The position numbers were made by a program, and so were the translations under genes. A stretch of 11,534 nt of DNA from the NCBI GenBank assembly GCA_025357975.1, contig JANYKY010000482.1, forward strand, positions 1 through 11,534. The letters run 5' to 3'. The stretch is from Gemmatimonadaceae bacterium. GTDB taxonomy: Bacteria; Gemmatimonadota; Gemmatimonadetes; Gemmatimonadales; Gemmatimonadaceae. Below the pieces are notes generated by a model, which did not search any database, was not told where the DNA came from, and saw only the letters and a list, made by a program, of their open reading frames with translations. Of this stretch, positions 1 to 5,993 are shown piece by piece; position 1 is the first letter of the stretch; each line of letters starts with the position of its first letter.

Positions 1-857
1 GCCTCGGTCTGACGGATGTCGAACTCTACATTCTTTCCAAGCTGACCCTTGTGAAGGGAACCCACTGGCGCGCCGAACAGCGACTGGGCCGCCGAGTTCG
101 TGGCGCTGATCGAGAATGCGGCGAATCGTCCAACTGTAGATGGCGTCGATGACCTCAGTTGTACAGTCGTGCCTTGAAGTGCAGGCCGCGTAATGGCATC
201 GGGGAGCTCCGAGCCACGAATCGTGATCGTCGTAAGCGCCGGACGAACGGACGCGACATATCTCTGAAATCCTTCAGATTGAACGAGCGCCCGATAATTC
301 AGCGGCGAGGGCGAGCTTTCCAGAACGAGAATTTTGCCAGCCAGTTGAGCGGAGTCGAGCAGATTCATTGAATCCGCCTCGACGCCGCCGAAGATCACCT
401 GCCCGCCGGATGCGTTGATCGGAGCGCCCGATGCAACGAAATCTCTACCGGCAACGAGGGTTGTGTTTCCAATCCTGATAGTGCTTCCCTTGTCGAGGAC
501 GCGCGCGTACACCGGCAGATCCTGGAAGTACGTGCCATTCTCACCGGCCGGCACCAGCCCGAGTCGCCGGGCTTCATCAGCGATGTACTTCGTTCCCTTG
601 AGGTTGCCTTCGAACCCAACCTGCCTGCCAAGCATCGAGTCGTCCGCGAAGACGTAGAGCCGGCTCATCAAATCCGCCGGAGTGATCGCGGCAACGGTCG
701 GACGCGCCGTGTACTTGAGAGGAAGATTGTTCGCCGGGACTGGTTGCTGTGACCCGGAGCCGTTGCCGGCGACTGTTGCCGACGAACAGCCGGCGATAAG
801 AACTACAAATGCGAGCGGACGAAGCGTCCGCCTCTTGATAAGGAAGCTGGTTTTCAT
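1..857 (-). CDS. M28-family metallopeptidase lipoprotein, N-terminal part (cut by window edge)
   Basis: This is an open frame with no stop from the ATG at 857 to the left edge (285 codons plus 2 nt), so the C-terminus is missing. The N-terminus has basic residues, a hydrophobic stretch and a lipobox IAGC with the lipidated Cys at residue 24, which predicts a lipoprotein. Residues about 60-116 (DLMSRLYVFADDSM, then YIADEARRLGLVPAGENGTY) match the pre-domain typical of secreted M28 aminopeptidase-like proteins. Residues about 117-245 look like the inserted PA-type beta domain (AGKILVLESSP near 173-183). The zinc ligands of M28 lie in the missing C-terminal half, so catalysis cannot be judged. 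It probably trims peptides at the cell surface. It is divergent from the purine genes, with a 214-nt gap, and need not belong to them. Family confidence is good; substrate is unknown. Confidence 0.85.
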   Translation of the reverse strand, partial: MKTSFLIKRRTLRPLAFVVLIAGCSSATVAGNGSGSQQPVPANNLPLKYTARPTVAAITPADLMSRLYVFADDSMLGRQVGFEGNLKGTKYIADEARRLGLVPAGENGTYFQDLPVYARVLDKGSTIRIGNTTLVAGRDFVASGAPINASGGQVIFGGVEADSMNLLDSAQLAGKILVLESSPSPLNYRALVQSEGFQRYVASVRPALTTITIRGSELPDAITRPALQGTTVQLRSSTPSTVGRFAAFSISATNSAAQSLFGAPVGSLHKGQLGKNVEFDIRQTE

Positions 858-971
858 TGATACCGGTGGGGGCAGTTCGTGTGTGCCGACTAGCTAAGGA
901 GGTCGCGGCAACCAGGACAAGGGTAAGAGCACGGTGACTTCACTCCAGATACTCCCTCGTCCGTCGTTCTG

Positions 972-998
972 TTGATATACCCGGTTTTATGACATTAT
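972..998 (+). promoter_or_regulatory. Possible promoter for the plus-strand purine genes
   Basis: The 214 nt between the divergent peptidase and deaminase genes (858-1071) hold no gene I can support. Its most AT-rich part, about 970-1020, contains TTGATA (972-977), a good -35 match, followed after 15 nt by CATTAT (993-998) or after 16 nt by ATTATC, both poor -10 matches. The location is right for transcription toward the deaminase, but the spacing and -10 box are weak. I saw no clear promoter for the divergent peptidase. Confidence 0.25.
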
Positions 999-1024
999 CC
1001 ATCACCGTAAAAAAATGACGATAG

Positions 1025-1058
1025 CCTGACCATACTTCCCTGAGCGCAGTCGTCAGGG
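1025..1058 (+). promoter_or_regulatory. Two mutually exclusive hairpins in the deaminase leader
   Basis: CCTGAC (1025-1030) pairs perfectly with GTCAGG (1052-1057), while CCCTGA (1038-1043) pairs perfectly with TCAGGG (1053-1058) across a 9-nt loop. The two stems compete for the same right-hand strand. The shared AGGG (1055-1058) is the only purine-rich, weak Shine-Dalgarno-like stretch before the ATG at 1072. Pairing could therefore influence translation, or the repeats could be a protein operator. Six-bp stems can arise by chance. Confidence 0.3.
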
Positions 1059-1071
1059 CAACGTTACCGGC

Positions 1072-1653
1072 ATGAGCGAAAACGAGAAGCACCCGGTCGT
1101 TCGAGTCGAGTATCCGGAATGGGTTGACGGAGTTGTGGAGTGGGATCGCACTTATGCCACAGATGCCGAGCGGATGCGCCTCGCCATATCGATCTCCCGG
1201 GAGAACGTCGAGCGTGAATCGGGCGGACCTTTCGGCGCCGCGATTTTTGAATCGGTAAGCGGGAGGCTGATCGCTGTCGGGATGAACAGCGTCGTGAGAC
1301 TGAACAACTGCACGCTTCATGGGGAAATGGTTGCGTTCATGATGGCCCAGCAAAAGATCGGATCATTCTCGTTGAACGGACCCAACCTCCCTGTCCACGA
1401 GCTGCACACCTCCTGCGAGCCATGTGCGATGTGCCTCGGCGCGACTCTATGGAGCGGCGTACAGCGGGTCGTTTACGGCGCGGCGCGCGAAGACGCTTCC
1501 CTCCTCAACTTTGACGAAGGGCCTGTCTTTCCAGAATCCTACGAGTATCTGGAAAAGCGAGGTATTGAGATCGTGCGCAATGTGCTGCGCGACGAAGCGC
1601 GCGCTGTCCTCGAGCTCTACCGGCAGAAAAGCGGCAAGATTTACAACGCATAG
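1072..1653 (+). CDS. guaD: Zinc-dependent guanine deaminase / nucleoside deaminase (CDA fold)
   Basis: This 193-aa protein belongs to the cytidine deaminase-like superfamily. The zinc signature is visible: His83-Gly-Glu85 (ligand His and proton-shuttling Glu) and Pro117-Cys118-Ala-Met-Cys121 (two Cys ligands) within TSCEPCAMCLGA. GGPFGAAIF (51-59) is the substrate-side strand motif common to guanine deaminases and TadA-like enzymes. It is somewhat longer than the roughly 156-aa Bacillus guanine deaminase because of an N-terminal extension of about 30 residues. The first motif reads HGE where HAE is usual. The next genes on this strand and the opposite string degrade urate and xanthine, so guanine to xanthine plus ammonia is the most likely reaction. 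Another purine base, cytosine or a nucleoside cannot be excluded. The ATG at 1072 is the natural start; its ribosome binding site is poor. The enzyme is cytosolic. Confidence 0.82.
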   Translation: MSENEKHPVVRVEYPEWVDGVVEWDRTYATDAERMRLAISISRENVERESGGPFGAAIFESVSGRLIAVGMNSVVRLNNCTLHGEMVAFMMAQQKIGSFSLNGPNLPVHELHTSCEPCAMCLGATLWSGVQRVVYGAAREDASLLNFDEGPVFPESYEYLEKRGIEIVRNVLRDEARAVLELYRQKSGKIYNA

Positions 1654-1698
1654 CTGCGCGCAACGTGCCGCCGGCATCTCAGAGGCTTTCGCCGCAAA

Positions 1699-1722
1699 GC
1701 ACTTCTGTGCAAGCTTCTGCAC
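1699..1722 (+). promoter_or_regulatory. Competing hairpins directly before the GTG start of the lipoprotein gene
   Basis: GTGCA (1707-1711) pairs with TGCAC (1718-1722) around a 6-nt loop, and the stem ends exactly where the GTG start codon begins at 1723. GCAC (1699-1702) can instead pair with GTGC (1707-1710). There is no purine-rich Shine-Dalgarno sequence in this 69-nt gap after the deaminase stop. Initiation may therefore be structure-dependent or weak. The stems are short, so this is a suggestion only. Confidence 0.25.
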
Positions 1723-2589
1723 GTGAAGACTGTACGCCGCATTCTCTCTGAATTTTCGCAGCTGCTCATGGGTGCCACCCTTCTGGCCGCCTGCGAGCGT
1801 ATTGTCGATCCTGCTCTGCCAGTTGACGCAGTCGCCTTCACGCCGCCACCAGTCTACGCGCGCTGGTGGGCGATGACCGAAGCATGTTCCGGCCGAACCG
1901 GGTCACTGTCGAACATCACGTGGGACGTTGTTCCAGGCATCTCTGATTTTCAGCTTGCTGGCAGGACTGTCTCGGGATACTGGACCCAGGGTAGCAACTC
2001 GATTGTGATCGCCGGTGCCGTTCGTCTCGATGGAGCAGTTGTGCGGCATGAGATGCTCCACGCACTGACGAGAACGTCTGGTCATTCGCGTGCTGACTTT
2101 CTCGACCGCTGTGGCGGAGTTGTGTCTTGCACGTCAGAGTGTGTGGCAGACGGGGGACCTGCTCCACTGATCGATGCGACGCTGCCTGTTGTCTCACCTG
2201 ATTCGCTGGATGTAACTGTCGACCTTGCTCCTGCAGTGCCGAGTCTGACGATAGATAGCGGCGCCTTCACGTTTATCGTGTCGGTGCACAACCAGCGGAA
2301 TTATCCGATCGTCGCGGCGCTTCCTCAAATCACCGGCGGCATCTCGACTGCGTACAGCTTTGACATCAGGACCCCTTTCGGGGTTGGAAACCGACTCGTT
2401 GGTGTCAGGAATTTCGTCGATCCGTCAGTCACTTTGTTTGCGGCCGGTGAGACCAAACATCAATACTTTGATTTCACGATTGGCAAGATCATGAGCGGAA
2501 GAACAATTGTTCCGGGCACTTTCAATTTCACTGGGGCCTACGGGACGAACAAAGCCACACTGCCATCGGTCACGATCGCATCGCCTTGA
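1723..2589 (+). CDS. Putative secreted lipoprotein with HExxH zinc-protease-like motif
   Basis: I do not recognise a named family. The 288-aa product starts at GTG; this start gives a basic n-region (KTVRR), a hydrophobic core and a lipobox LAAC with Cys24, whereas the internal Met16 would leave almost no signal. Residues 109-121 read HEMLHALTRTSGH, an HExxH motif with a further His121 as a possible third zinc ligand; Glu110 would be catalytic if this is a peptidase. Cys55, Cys130, Cys136 and Cys140 could form disulfides outside the cytoplasm. Residues about 160-288 look like a beta-sandwich (Ig-like or BsuPI-like, with FAAGETKHQYFDF and PGTFNFTGAYG). It sits 69 nt after the deaminase and 16 nt before the DUF6986 gene, inside an otherwise metabolic operon. 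Its link to purine use is unknown; it may be a lineage-specific surface protein inserted there. Confidence 0.75.
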   Translation: MKTVRRILSEFSQLLMGATLLAACERIVDPALPVDAVAFTPPPVYARWWAMTEACSGRTGSLSNITWDVVPGISDFQLAGRTVSGYWTQGSNSIVIAGAVRLDGAVVRHEMLHALTRTSGHSRADFLDRCGGVVSCTSECVADGGPAPLIDATLPVVSPDSLDVTVDLAPAVPSLTIDSGAFTFIVSVHNQRNYPIVAALPQITGGISTAYSFDIRTPFGVGNRLVGVRNFVDPSVTLFAAGETKHQYFDFTIGKIMSGRTIVPGTFNFTGAYGTNKATLPSVTIASP

Positions 2590-2605
2590 ACTCGACTGTT
2601 CCCAA

Positions 2606-3949
2606 ATGACGACAACTCACAATGCGTCGGCATTTGCCGAAGCGCAGGAAGCTCTGCGCGAAGCCAATCTCGGATTCGCGGAGACACATCAGGGTGAAGA
2701 GCCAGGCCGCCAGCCTGTGCACACGGTGTATGGCGGCGCACAGCTGTTCGCGTGCGATTCAGTGCCCAAGCTGGGAGCAATAGCGCTTCGCGCAATGAGT
2801 CAGTACTTGCCAGATCCTGCGACAATGGCAAGCGCGCTGGGAATCGCGAGCCATGATGCGCTCGCGACGATCCATACGCGTGTTCGAGAAAAACTGACCA
2901 AAGAGCCGATCGAAGATTTCCGAATTGACTTCGAGGACGGTTACGGAAATCGGCCCGATAGCGAAGAAGATCATCACGCCGGTGTCGTGGCAGATGAGGT
3001 CTCGAGAGGAATGAAGGCGAATACGCTTTCCCCGTTCATCGGACTTCGTGTAAAGCCTCTCAACGAAGAGATGCGAGTTCGCAGTGTTCGCACTCTCGAC
3101 CTGGTAGTCACCAAGCTCGTCGAGAATGGCGGTATCCCGGAGCGGTGGGTCGTGACGATCCCGAAAGTCACGATAATCGAGCAGGTCGAATACACGGTGG
3201 TCGTCTTGAGGCAGCTCGAACAGAAACTTGGACTCGCGGATGGGACGCTGAAATTCGAGCTGATGGTCGAAACCCCGCAGATAATCATGGATTCAAAAGG
3301 CACATCTCTTCTTGCGAGGACCAGAGACGCATCGGACGGGAGACTGCGCGGCGCCCACTTTGGCACGTACGATTACACGGCCGGGATCAACATCACCGCG
3401 GCACATCAGAGAATGCGCCATCCCGCATGCGATTTTGCGAAGCATTTCATGCAGGTCGCTTTTGCGGGAACTGACGTCTGGCTCTCGGATGGGTCCACCA
3501 CCGTAATGCCGGTGCCACTCCATCGGCCAACTGCGAACGCAACGTCTCTCACAGAGCAGCAGCAAGCGGAAAATGCCGCGAGCGTGCATACTGCATGGAG
3601 GCTGCACTTCGACGACATCAGGCATTCCCTCGCCGGAGGATTTTATCAGGGATGGGATCTGCATCCCGCGCAACTCGTCACTCGATACGCCGCGCTCTAC
3701 AGCTTTTTCCTCGAAGGTATCGACGCCGCCGGTGCGAGGCTCAGCAATTTTGTTGGTAAGGCCGCTCAGGCGACTCTCGTTGGCGACGTCTTCGATGACG
3801 CGGCGACTGGGCAGGGCCTTCTCAACTTCTTCCTTCGCGGGATCAACTCGGGCGCGATTACCGAGGAAGAAGCTCTCCGCATGACCGGCCTCAATCCCGA
3901 AGAATTCCGCGGCCGAAGCTTCGTGAAAATCATGAAGGGAAGGAAGTGA
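2606..3949 (+). CDS. DUF6986-like protein, HpcH/HpaI aldolase / citrate lyase / malate synthase fold
   Basis: The 447-aa cytosolic protein resembles proteins annotated DUF6986 (sometimes 'phosphoenolpyruvate kinase' or 'aldolase'), which have a TIM barrel of the CitE/malate synthase type. Family hallmarks are RIDFEDGYG (106-114), FELMVETPQ (217-225), FGTYDYTAG (252-260), LSDGSTT (293-299) and GFYQGWDLHPAQ (345-356). Glu222 and Asp256 are plausible magnesium ligands by analogy with CitE-type enzymes; that is inference. The ATG at 2606 is chosen because the upstream extension of the frame (from 2507) lies inside the lipoprotein gene and is basic, shadow-like sequence. No Shine-Dalgarno is evident. 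The stop overlaps the puuD start by 4 nt, tying it to urate oxidation. The reaction is not established. Disposal of a C2/C3 product of ureide breakdown such as glyoxylate is an attractive guess, not a demonstrated role. Confidence 0.8.
   Translation: MTTTHNASAFAEAQEALREANLGFAETHQGEEPGRQPVHTVYGGAQLFACDSVPKLGAIALRAMSQYLPDPATMASALGIASHDALATIHTRVREKLTKEPIEDFRIDFEDGYGNRPDSEEDHHAGVVADEVSRGMKANTLSPFIGLRVKPLNEEMRVRSVRTLDLVVTKLVENGGIPERWVVTIPKVTIIEQVEYTVVVLRQLEQKLGLADGTLKFELMVETPQIIMDSKGTSLLARTRDASDGRLRGAHFGTYDYTAGINITAAHQRMRHPACDFAKHFMQVAFAGTDVWLSDGSTTVMPVPLHRPTANATSLTEQQQAENAASVHTAWRLHFDDIRHSLAGGFYQGWDLHPAQLVTRYAALYSFFLEGIDAAGARLSNFVGKAAQATLVGDVFDDAATGQGLLNFFLRGINSGAITEEEALRMTGLNPEEFRGRSFVKIMKGRK
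3935..3945 (+). promoter_or_regulatory. Shine-Dalgarno region deciding the puuD GTG start
   Basis: The sequence AAGGGAAGGAA lies inside the last codons of the upstream gene and ends right before GTG at 3946. AAGGGA is 5 nt from the start. It supports the GTG in the GTGA stop/start overlap as the true puuD start. Confidence 0.65.
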
Positions 3950-5154
3950 GCGGCAACACTATCGAGTTATTCGATCTTCTGGCGCGGTGGGTACATGTAA
4001 TTGCCGGGATCATGTGGATCGGCAATTCGCTTCTCTTCAACTGGCTCGATAGAAGTCTCGTTTCACCACGCACGCACGGACAAACCAAACGGCCACTCGG
4101 TACCATCTGGCTGCTTCACAGCGGTGGCTTCTACTATGTCGAGAAGACGCTGCTCGAAGGTGAAGACATGCCCGCGCCATTGCACTGGTTCAAGTGGCAG
4201 GCATATACGACATGGCTGAGCGGCGTCGCGCTGCTCTTCATCGTTTATTACGCGGGTGGCAGGGCGTCGATGGTAGACAGCTCGGCTGGTACACTCACCC
4301 ACGTTACTGCAAGTCTCATCGGAATCTCGGCCATACTCGGCGGATGGATTCTGTACGAGCTAGCTCAGCGCGTCATTGCGCCGAGGGCGCCAGTTGTTGC
4401 TTCGATCATTTGGATTGGTGGATTCGTAGCGATTGCCATTGCATTGACCCATGTGTTGAGCGGACGGGCAGCCTTCATCCATCTCGGCGCAATGATGGCA
4501 ACGATAATGGCTGGCAATGTTTTCTGGACGATTGTTCCATCGCAGCGCGCGCTGGTCGCGTCTGCCTCTGGCTCAAGCGGCGCCGACCCGGCAATCTCGG
4601 CCCGTGCAAAAAGAGTCTCGATTCACAACAACTACTTCACATTTCCAGTGATCGTCCTGATGGTGAGCAATCACTTTCCGGGGATCTACGGCCATCGCCT
4701 CAACTGGTTGCTGTTACTCGTGCTCGTAGCCGGTGGCGCAGGCGTCCGGCACGTGCTCAACATCAGATGGACATTCCCGCAGTGGAAACCCGTGCTTGGC
4801 GCATTCATTGGCTCAACTATGCTGTTGTTATGGGCGATCATGATATTTGGCGCATCGACTAGCGCGGCCTCAGCGGTGGCCGGCACGGGACCTGGGAGCT
4901 TCGAGGATGCGCGGCACGTAATCGACCGGCGTTGCGCTGTATGTCATTCCGAGCGACCAACAGACATGTCGTTCGGGGGAGCACCTGCAGGAGTGATGTT
5001 CGATACACCTGAGCAGATAATGGCGCATGCCGCGCGGATTCGAGAGCGCGCGGTGATCCAGAGAACGATGCCGCCCGGCAACAAAACCAACATCGACGAG
5101 GCCGAGAGATCGATCCTGGATCGGTGGTCGGGTGGGCAGGTCAATTCGCATTGA
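3946..5154 (+). CDS. puuD: PuuD membrane urate oxidase with C-terminal cytochrome c domain
   Basis: This 402-aa protein matches the PuuD (DUF989) family, which oxidises urate to 5-hydroxyisourate. In this family electrons are thought to pass to the respiratory chain through cytochrome c rather than to O2 with release of H2O2. The N-terminal two thirds has about eight hydrophobic segments (roughly 11-30, 86-104, 118-140, 150-170, 175-195, 229-244, 253-268, 284-303). Conserved-looking polar/aromatic blocks include ARWVHVIAGIMWIGNS, GGFYYVEK, HWFKWQAYTTW and IHNNYFTFP. The C-terminal domain carries one c-type heme site, Cys330-Ala-Val-Cys333-His334, and a likely axial Met375 in TMPPGNKTN. The domain should face the periplasm. 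The start is GTG, overlapping the previous stop (GTGA). The gene is last in its string, with 509 nt of non-coding DNA before the convergent uraH. No soluble uricase is present here, so this is the urate-oxidising step of the locus. Confidence 0.92.
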   Translation: MSGNTIELFDLLARWVHVIAGIMWIGNSLLFNWLDRSLVSPRTHGQTKRPLGTIWLLHSGGFYYVEKTLLEGEDMPAPLHWFKWQAYTTWLSGVALLFIVYYAGGRASMVDSSAGTLTHVTASLIGISAILGGWILYELAQRVIAPRAPVVASIIWIGGFVAIAIALTHVLSGRAAFIHLGAMMATIMAGNVFWTIVPSQRALVASASGSSGADPAISARAKRVSIHNNYFTFPVIVLMVSNHFPGIYGHRLNWLLLLVLVAGGAGVRHVLNIRWTFPQWKPVLGAFIGSTMLLLWAIMIFGASTSAASAVAGTGPGSFEDARHVIDRRCAVCHSERPTDMSFGGAPAGVMFDTPEQIMAHAARIRERAVIQRTMPPGNKTNIDEAERSILDRWSGGQVNSH

Positions 5155-5337
5155 GGCCTTACATCAGGAAAACTACGGGTAGGGAAGTACGGAACTGCCG
5201 TTACACGGATCAGAAACGTGGGCACTGCACATCAGGGACGAACTGCTAGATCGGGGTGACGGATAAGAACGTTCGCTTATTCTGTTCTTTAAGTTTGACT
5301 TTTTTCTACCGTCCAGTACAAATCTTCTTTTTTGTTG

Positions 5338-5543
5338 AAAAACAACATCAACTGACTGGTCCGCGGACTGGAGCGGATTGGCCGCATCGCATATAAGTGG
5401 ATTCTGCCGCCGTCCAGGACCGATTTTCTTTTTGTGACAGAACGGAGAAACACCGTGCATTTGCTGAACTTGCTGTCACGACCAAGGGACCGATCCGCTC
5501 CGGTCCGCCCCAGTCCGCGGACCAATTAGTTGAGTTTGTTTTT
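5338..5543. repeat. Inner inverted repeat, 43-nt arms with a 120-nt spacer
   Basis: Arm 5338-5380 aligns without gaps to the reverse complement of 5501-5543 with 36 of 43 matches; 13 consecutive bases around the palindrome GTCCGCGGAC (5359-5368 and 5513-5522) are identical. Three of the seven mismatches become G-U pairs in a plus-strand transcript (5354/5527, 5378/5503, 5379/5502). The loop holds GTGACAG (5434-5440) pairing with CTGTCAC (5473-5479), and inside that ACGG (5442-5445) with CCGT (5453-5456). A further pairing GGAGCGGAT (5370-5378) with ATCCGCTCC (5493-5501) competes with the arm's end. It could be a structured transcript, a bidirectional terminator, or the ends of a small non-autonomous element; no clear target-site duplication is visible. 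Confidence 0.65.
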
Positions 5544-5545
5544 TT
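5502..5545 (+). terminator. GC-rich hairpin followed by T tract (terminator-like)
   Basis: GGTCCGC (5502-5508) pairs perfectly with GCGGACC (5517-5523) around an 8-nt loop. After an 11-nt gap comes TTTGTTTTTTT (5535-5545). The gap before the T run is longer than in a classic intrinsic terminator, and the site lies about 350 nt past puuD. In the other direction, the left arm of the large repeat is followed on the minus strand by a T5 run near 5338-5342. Together they may end both convergent transcripts. Confidence 0.4.
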
Positions 5546-5605
5546 GGTTTCCGTTTTTTGTCTTGCCTCTGATTCGTAGTTCCAGAGTTGTTGATCCGTG
5601 TACAG

Positions 5606-5663
5606 GCCGTTGCAGTTCGGCACTTCTGATCGCTGCCGTTGCAGTTGGCCGTCCTGATCGCGC
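5606..5663. repeat. Tandem duplication, two units of about 29 nt, abutting the uraH stop
   Basis: Unit one is 5606-5634 and unit two 5635-5663. Both begin with the 12-mer GCCGTTGCAGTT and both contain CTGATCGC near the end, shifted by one base because of an indel; the middle differs. On the minus strand each unit begins its complement with a small stem around the loop AACTGCAA. The second unit ends exactly at the base before the uraH stop codon (5664-5666). With no spacer between units it is not a CRISPR array. Confidence 0.6.
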
Positions 5664-5993
5664 TCAACTCCCCCGATAAGTCGAATACCCGAACGGGCTG
5701 AGCAACAATGGAACGTGATAATGCTCTGCTCCTGATGCAATAACAAAACTGATCGCGATATCGCAGTAAAAACTCTGGCGTTTGGTGCTCGCGAAATAAT
5801 CCGCAACCGCGAAAGTCAACGTGTAGTCACCTTCCGCCAACGCGGATCCAGTTTGCAGGAGATCGCGCACCCGGCCATCGTCGTCAGTCTCACCGGATCC
5901 AATTAAACTCGCTCCGTTTCGAAGCGTTACGCGGATTCCTGCAGCCGGCCTCCCGAGCGATGTGTCGAGAACATGAGTACTGATAGTGCTCAT
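5664..5993 (-). CDS. uraH: 5-hydroxyisourate hydrolase (transthyretin-like)
   Basis: The 109-aa protein hydrolyses 5-hydroxyisourate to OHCU, the step directly after urate oxidation. The full family pattern is present: STHVLDTSLGRPAAGI at the N-terminus with His7, TDDDGRVRDL with Arg41, the HYHVPLLLSP strand (91-100; His93 probably catalytic), and the diagnostic C-terminal YRGS (106-109). The length is normal for bacterial HIU hydrolase. The ATG overlaps the uraD stop (ATGA), and GGAG lies 4 nt upstream (plus-strand 5998-6001), so translation is coupled. It is the last gene of the minus-strand string and ends beside the tandem repeat. No signal peptide is seen. Confidence 0.95.
   Translation of the reverse strand: MSTISTHVLDTSLGRPAAGIRVTLRNGASLIGSGETDDDGRVRDLLQTGSALAEGDYTLTFAVADYFASTKRQSFYCDIAISFVIASGAEHYHVPLLLSPFGYSTYRGS

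Larger units (their letters stand above)
5202..5602. repeat. Outer inverted repeat pair, 11 nt perfect arms
   Basis: TACACGGATCA at 5202-5212 is the exact reverse complement of TGATCCGTGTA at 5592-5602. Just outside, AACTGC (5193-5198) is matched by GCAGTT (5612-5617), with a few unpaired bases between. This pair encloses the larger inner arms, so the region is a nested inverted-repeat structure about 425 nt across. Confidence 0.55.
5155..5663. other. Non-coding region between convergent operons, rich in inverted repeats
   Basis: These 509 nt separate the puuD stop from the uraH stop. Open frames here are short, run through repeats and carry no protein-like pattern, so I call no gene. The stretch has several T-rich tracts (about 5285-5345, 5424-5433, 5535-5567), unlike the GC-rich genes around it. 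It contains nested inverted repeats, smaller hairpins and a tandem duplication, listed separately. Near the puuD end a bulged hairpin at 5187-5204 (GTACGG / CCGTTAC) has no T tract and does not look like a terminator. Confidence 0.7.

Noticed and set aside
895..903. TAAGGAGGT, whose complement resembles the 3' end of 16S rRNA or which could act as a strong Shine-Dalgarno
   Set aside because: There is no flanking rRNA helix sequence, and on the plus strand only a very short frame follows before a stop. It is treated as coincidence.
940..1353. 137-codon minus-strand open frame
   Set aside because: It overlaps the 5' half of the deaminase gene and the divergent promoter gap. It has no family-like sequence.
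5606..5663. Possible CRISPR repeat, because the unit is about 29 nt
   Set aside because: There are only two diverged units, directly adjacent with no spacer, and no cas gene.
5173..5806. Several short minus-strand open frames across the intergenic region and the end of uraH
   Set aside because: They run through inverted and tandem repeats, overlap uraH in other frames, and have erratic composition. They are better explained as repeat DNA read as protein.
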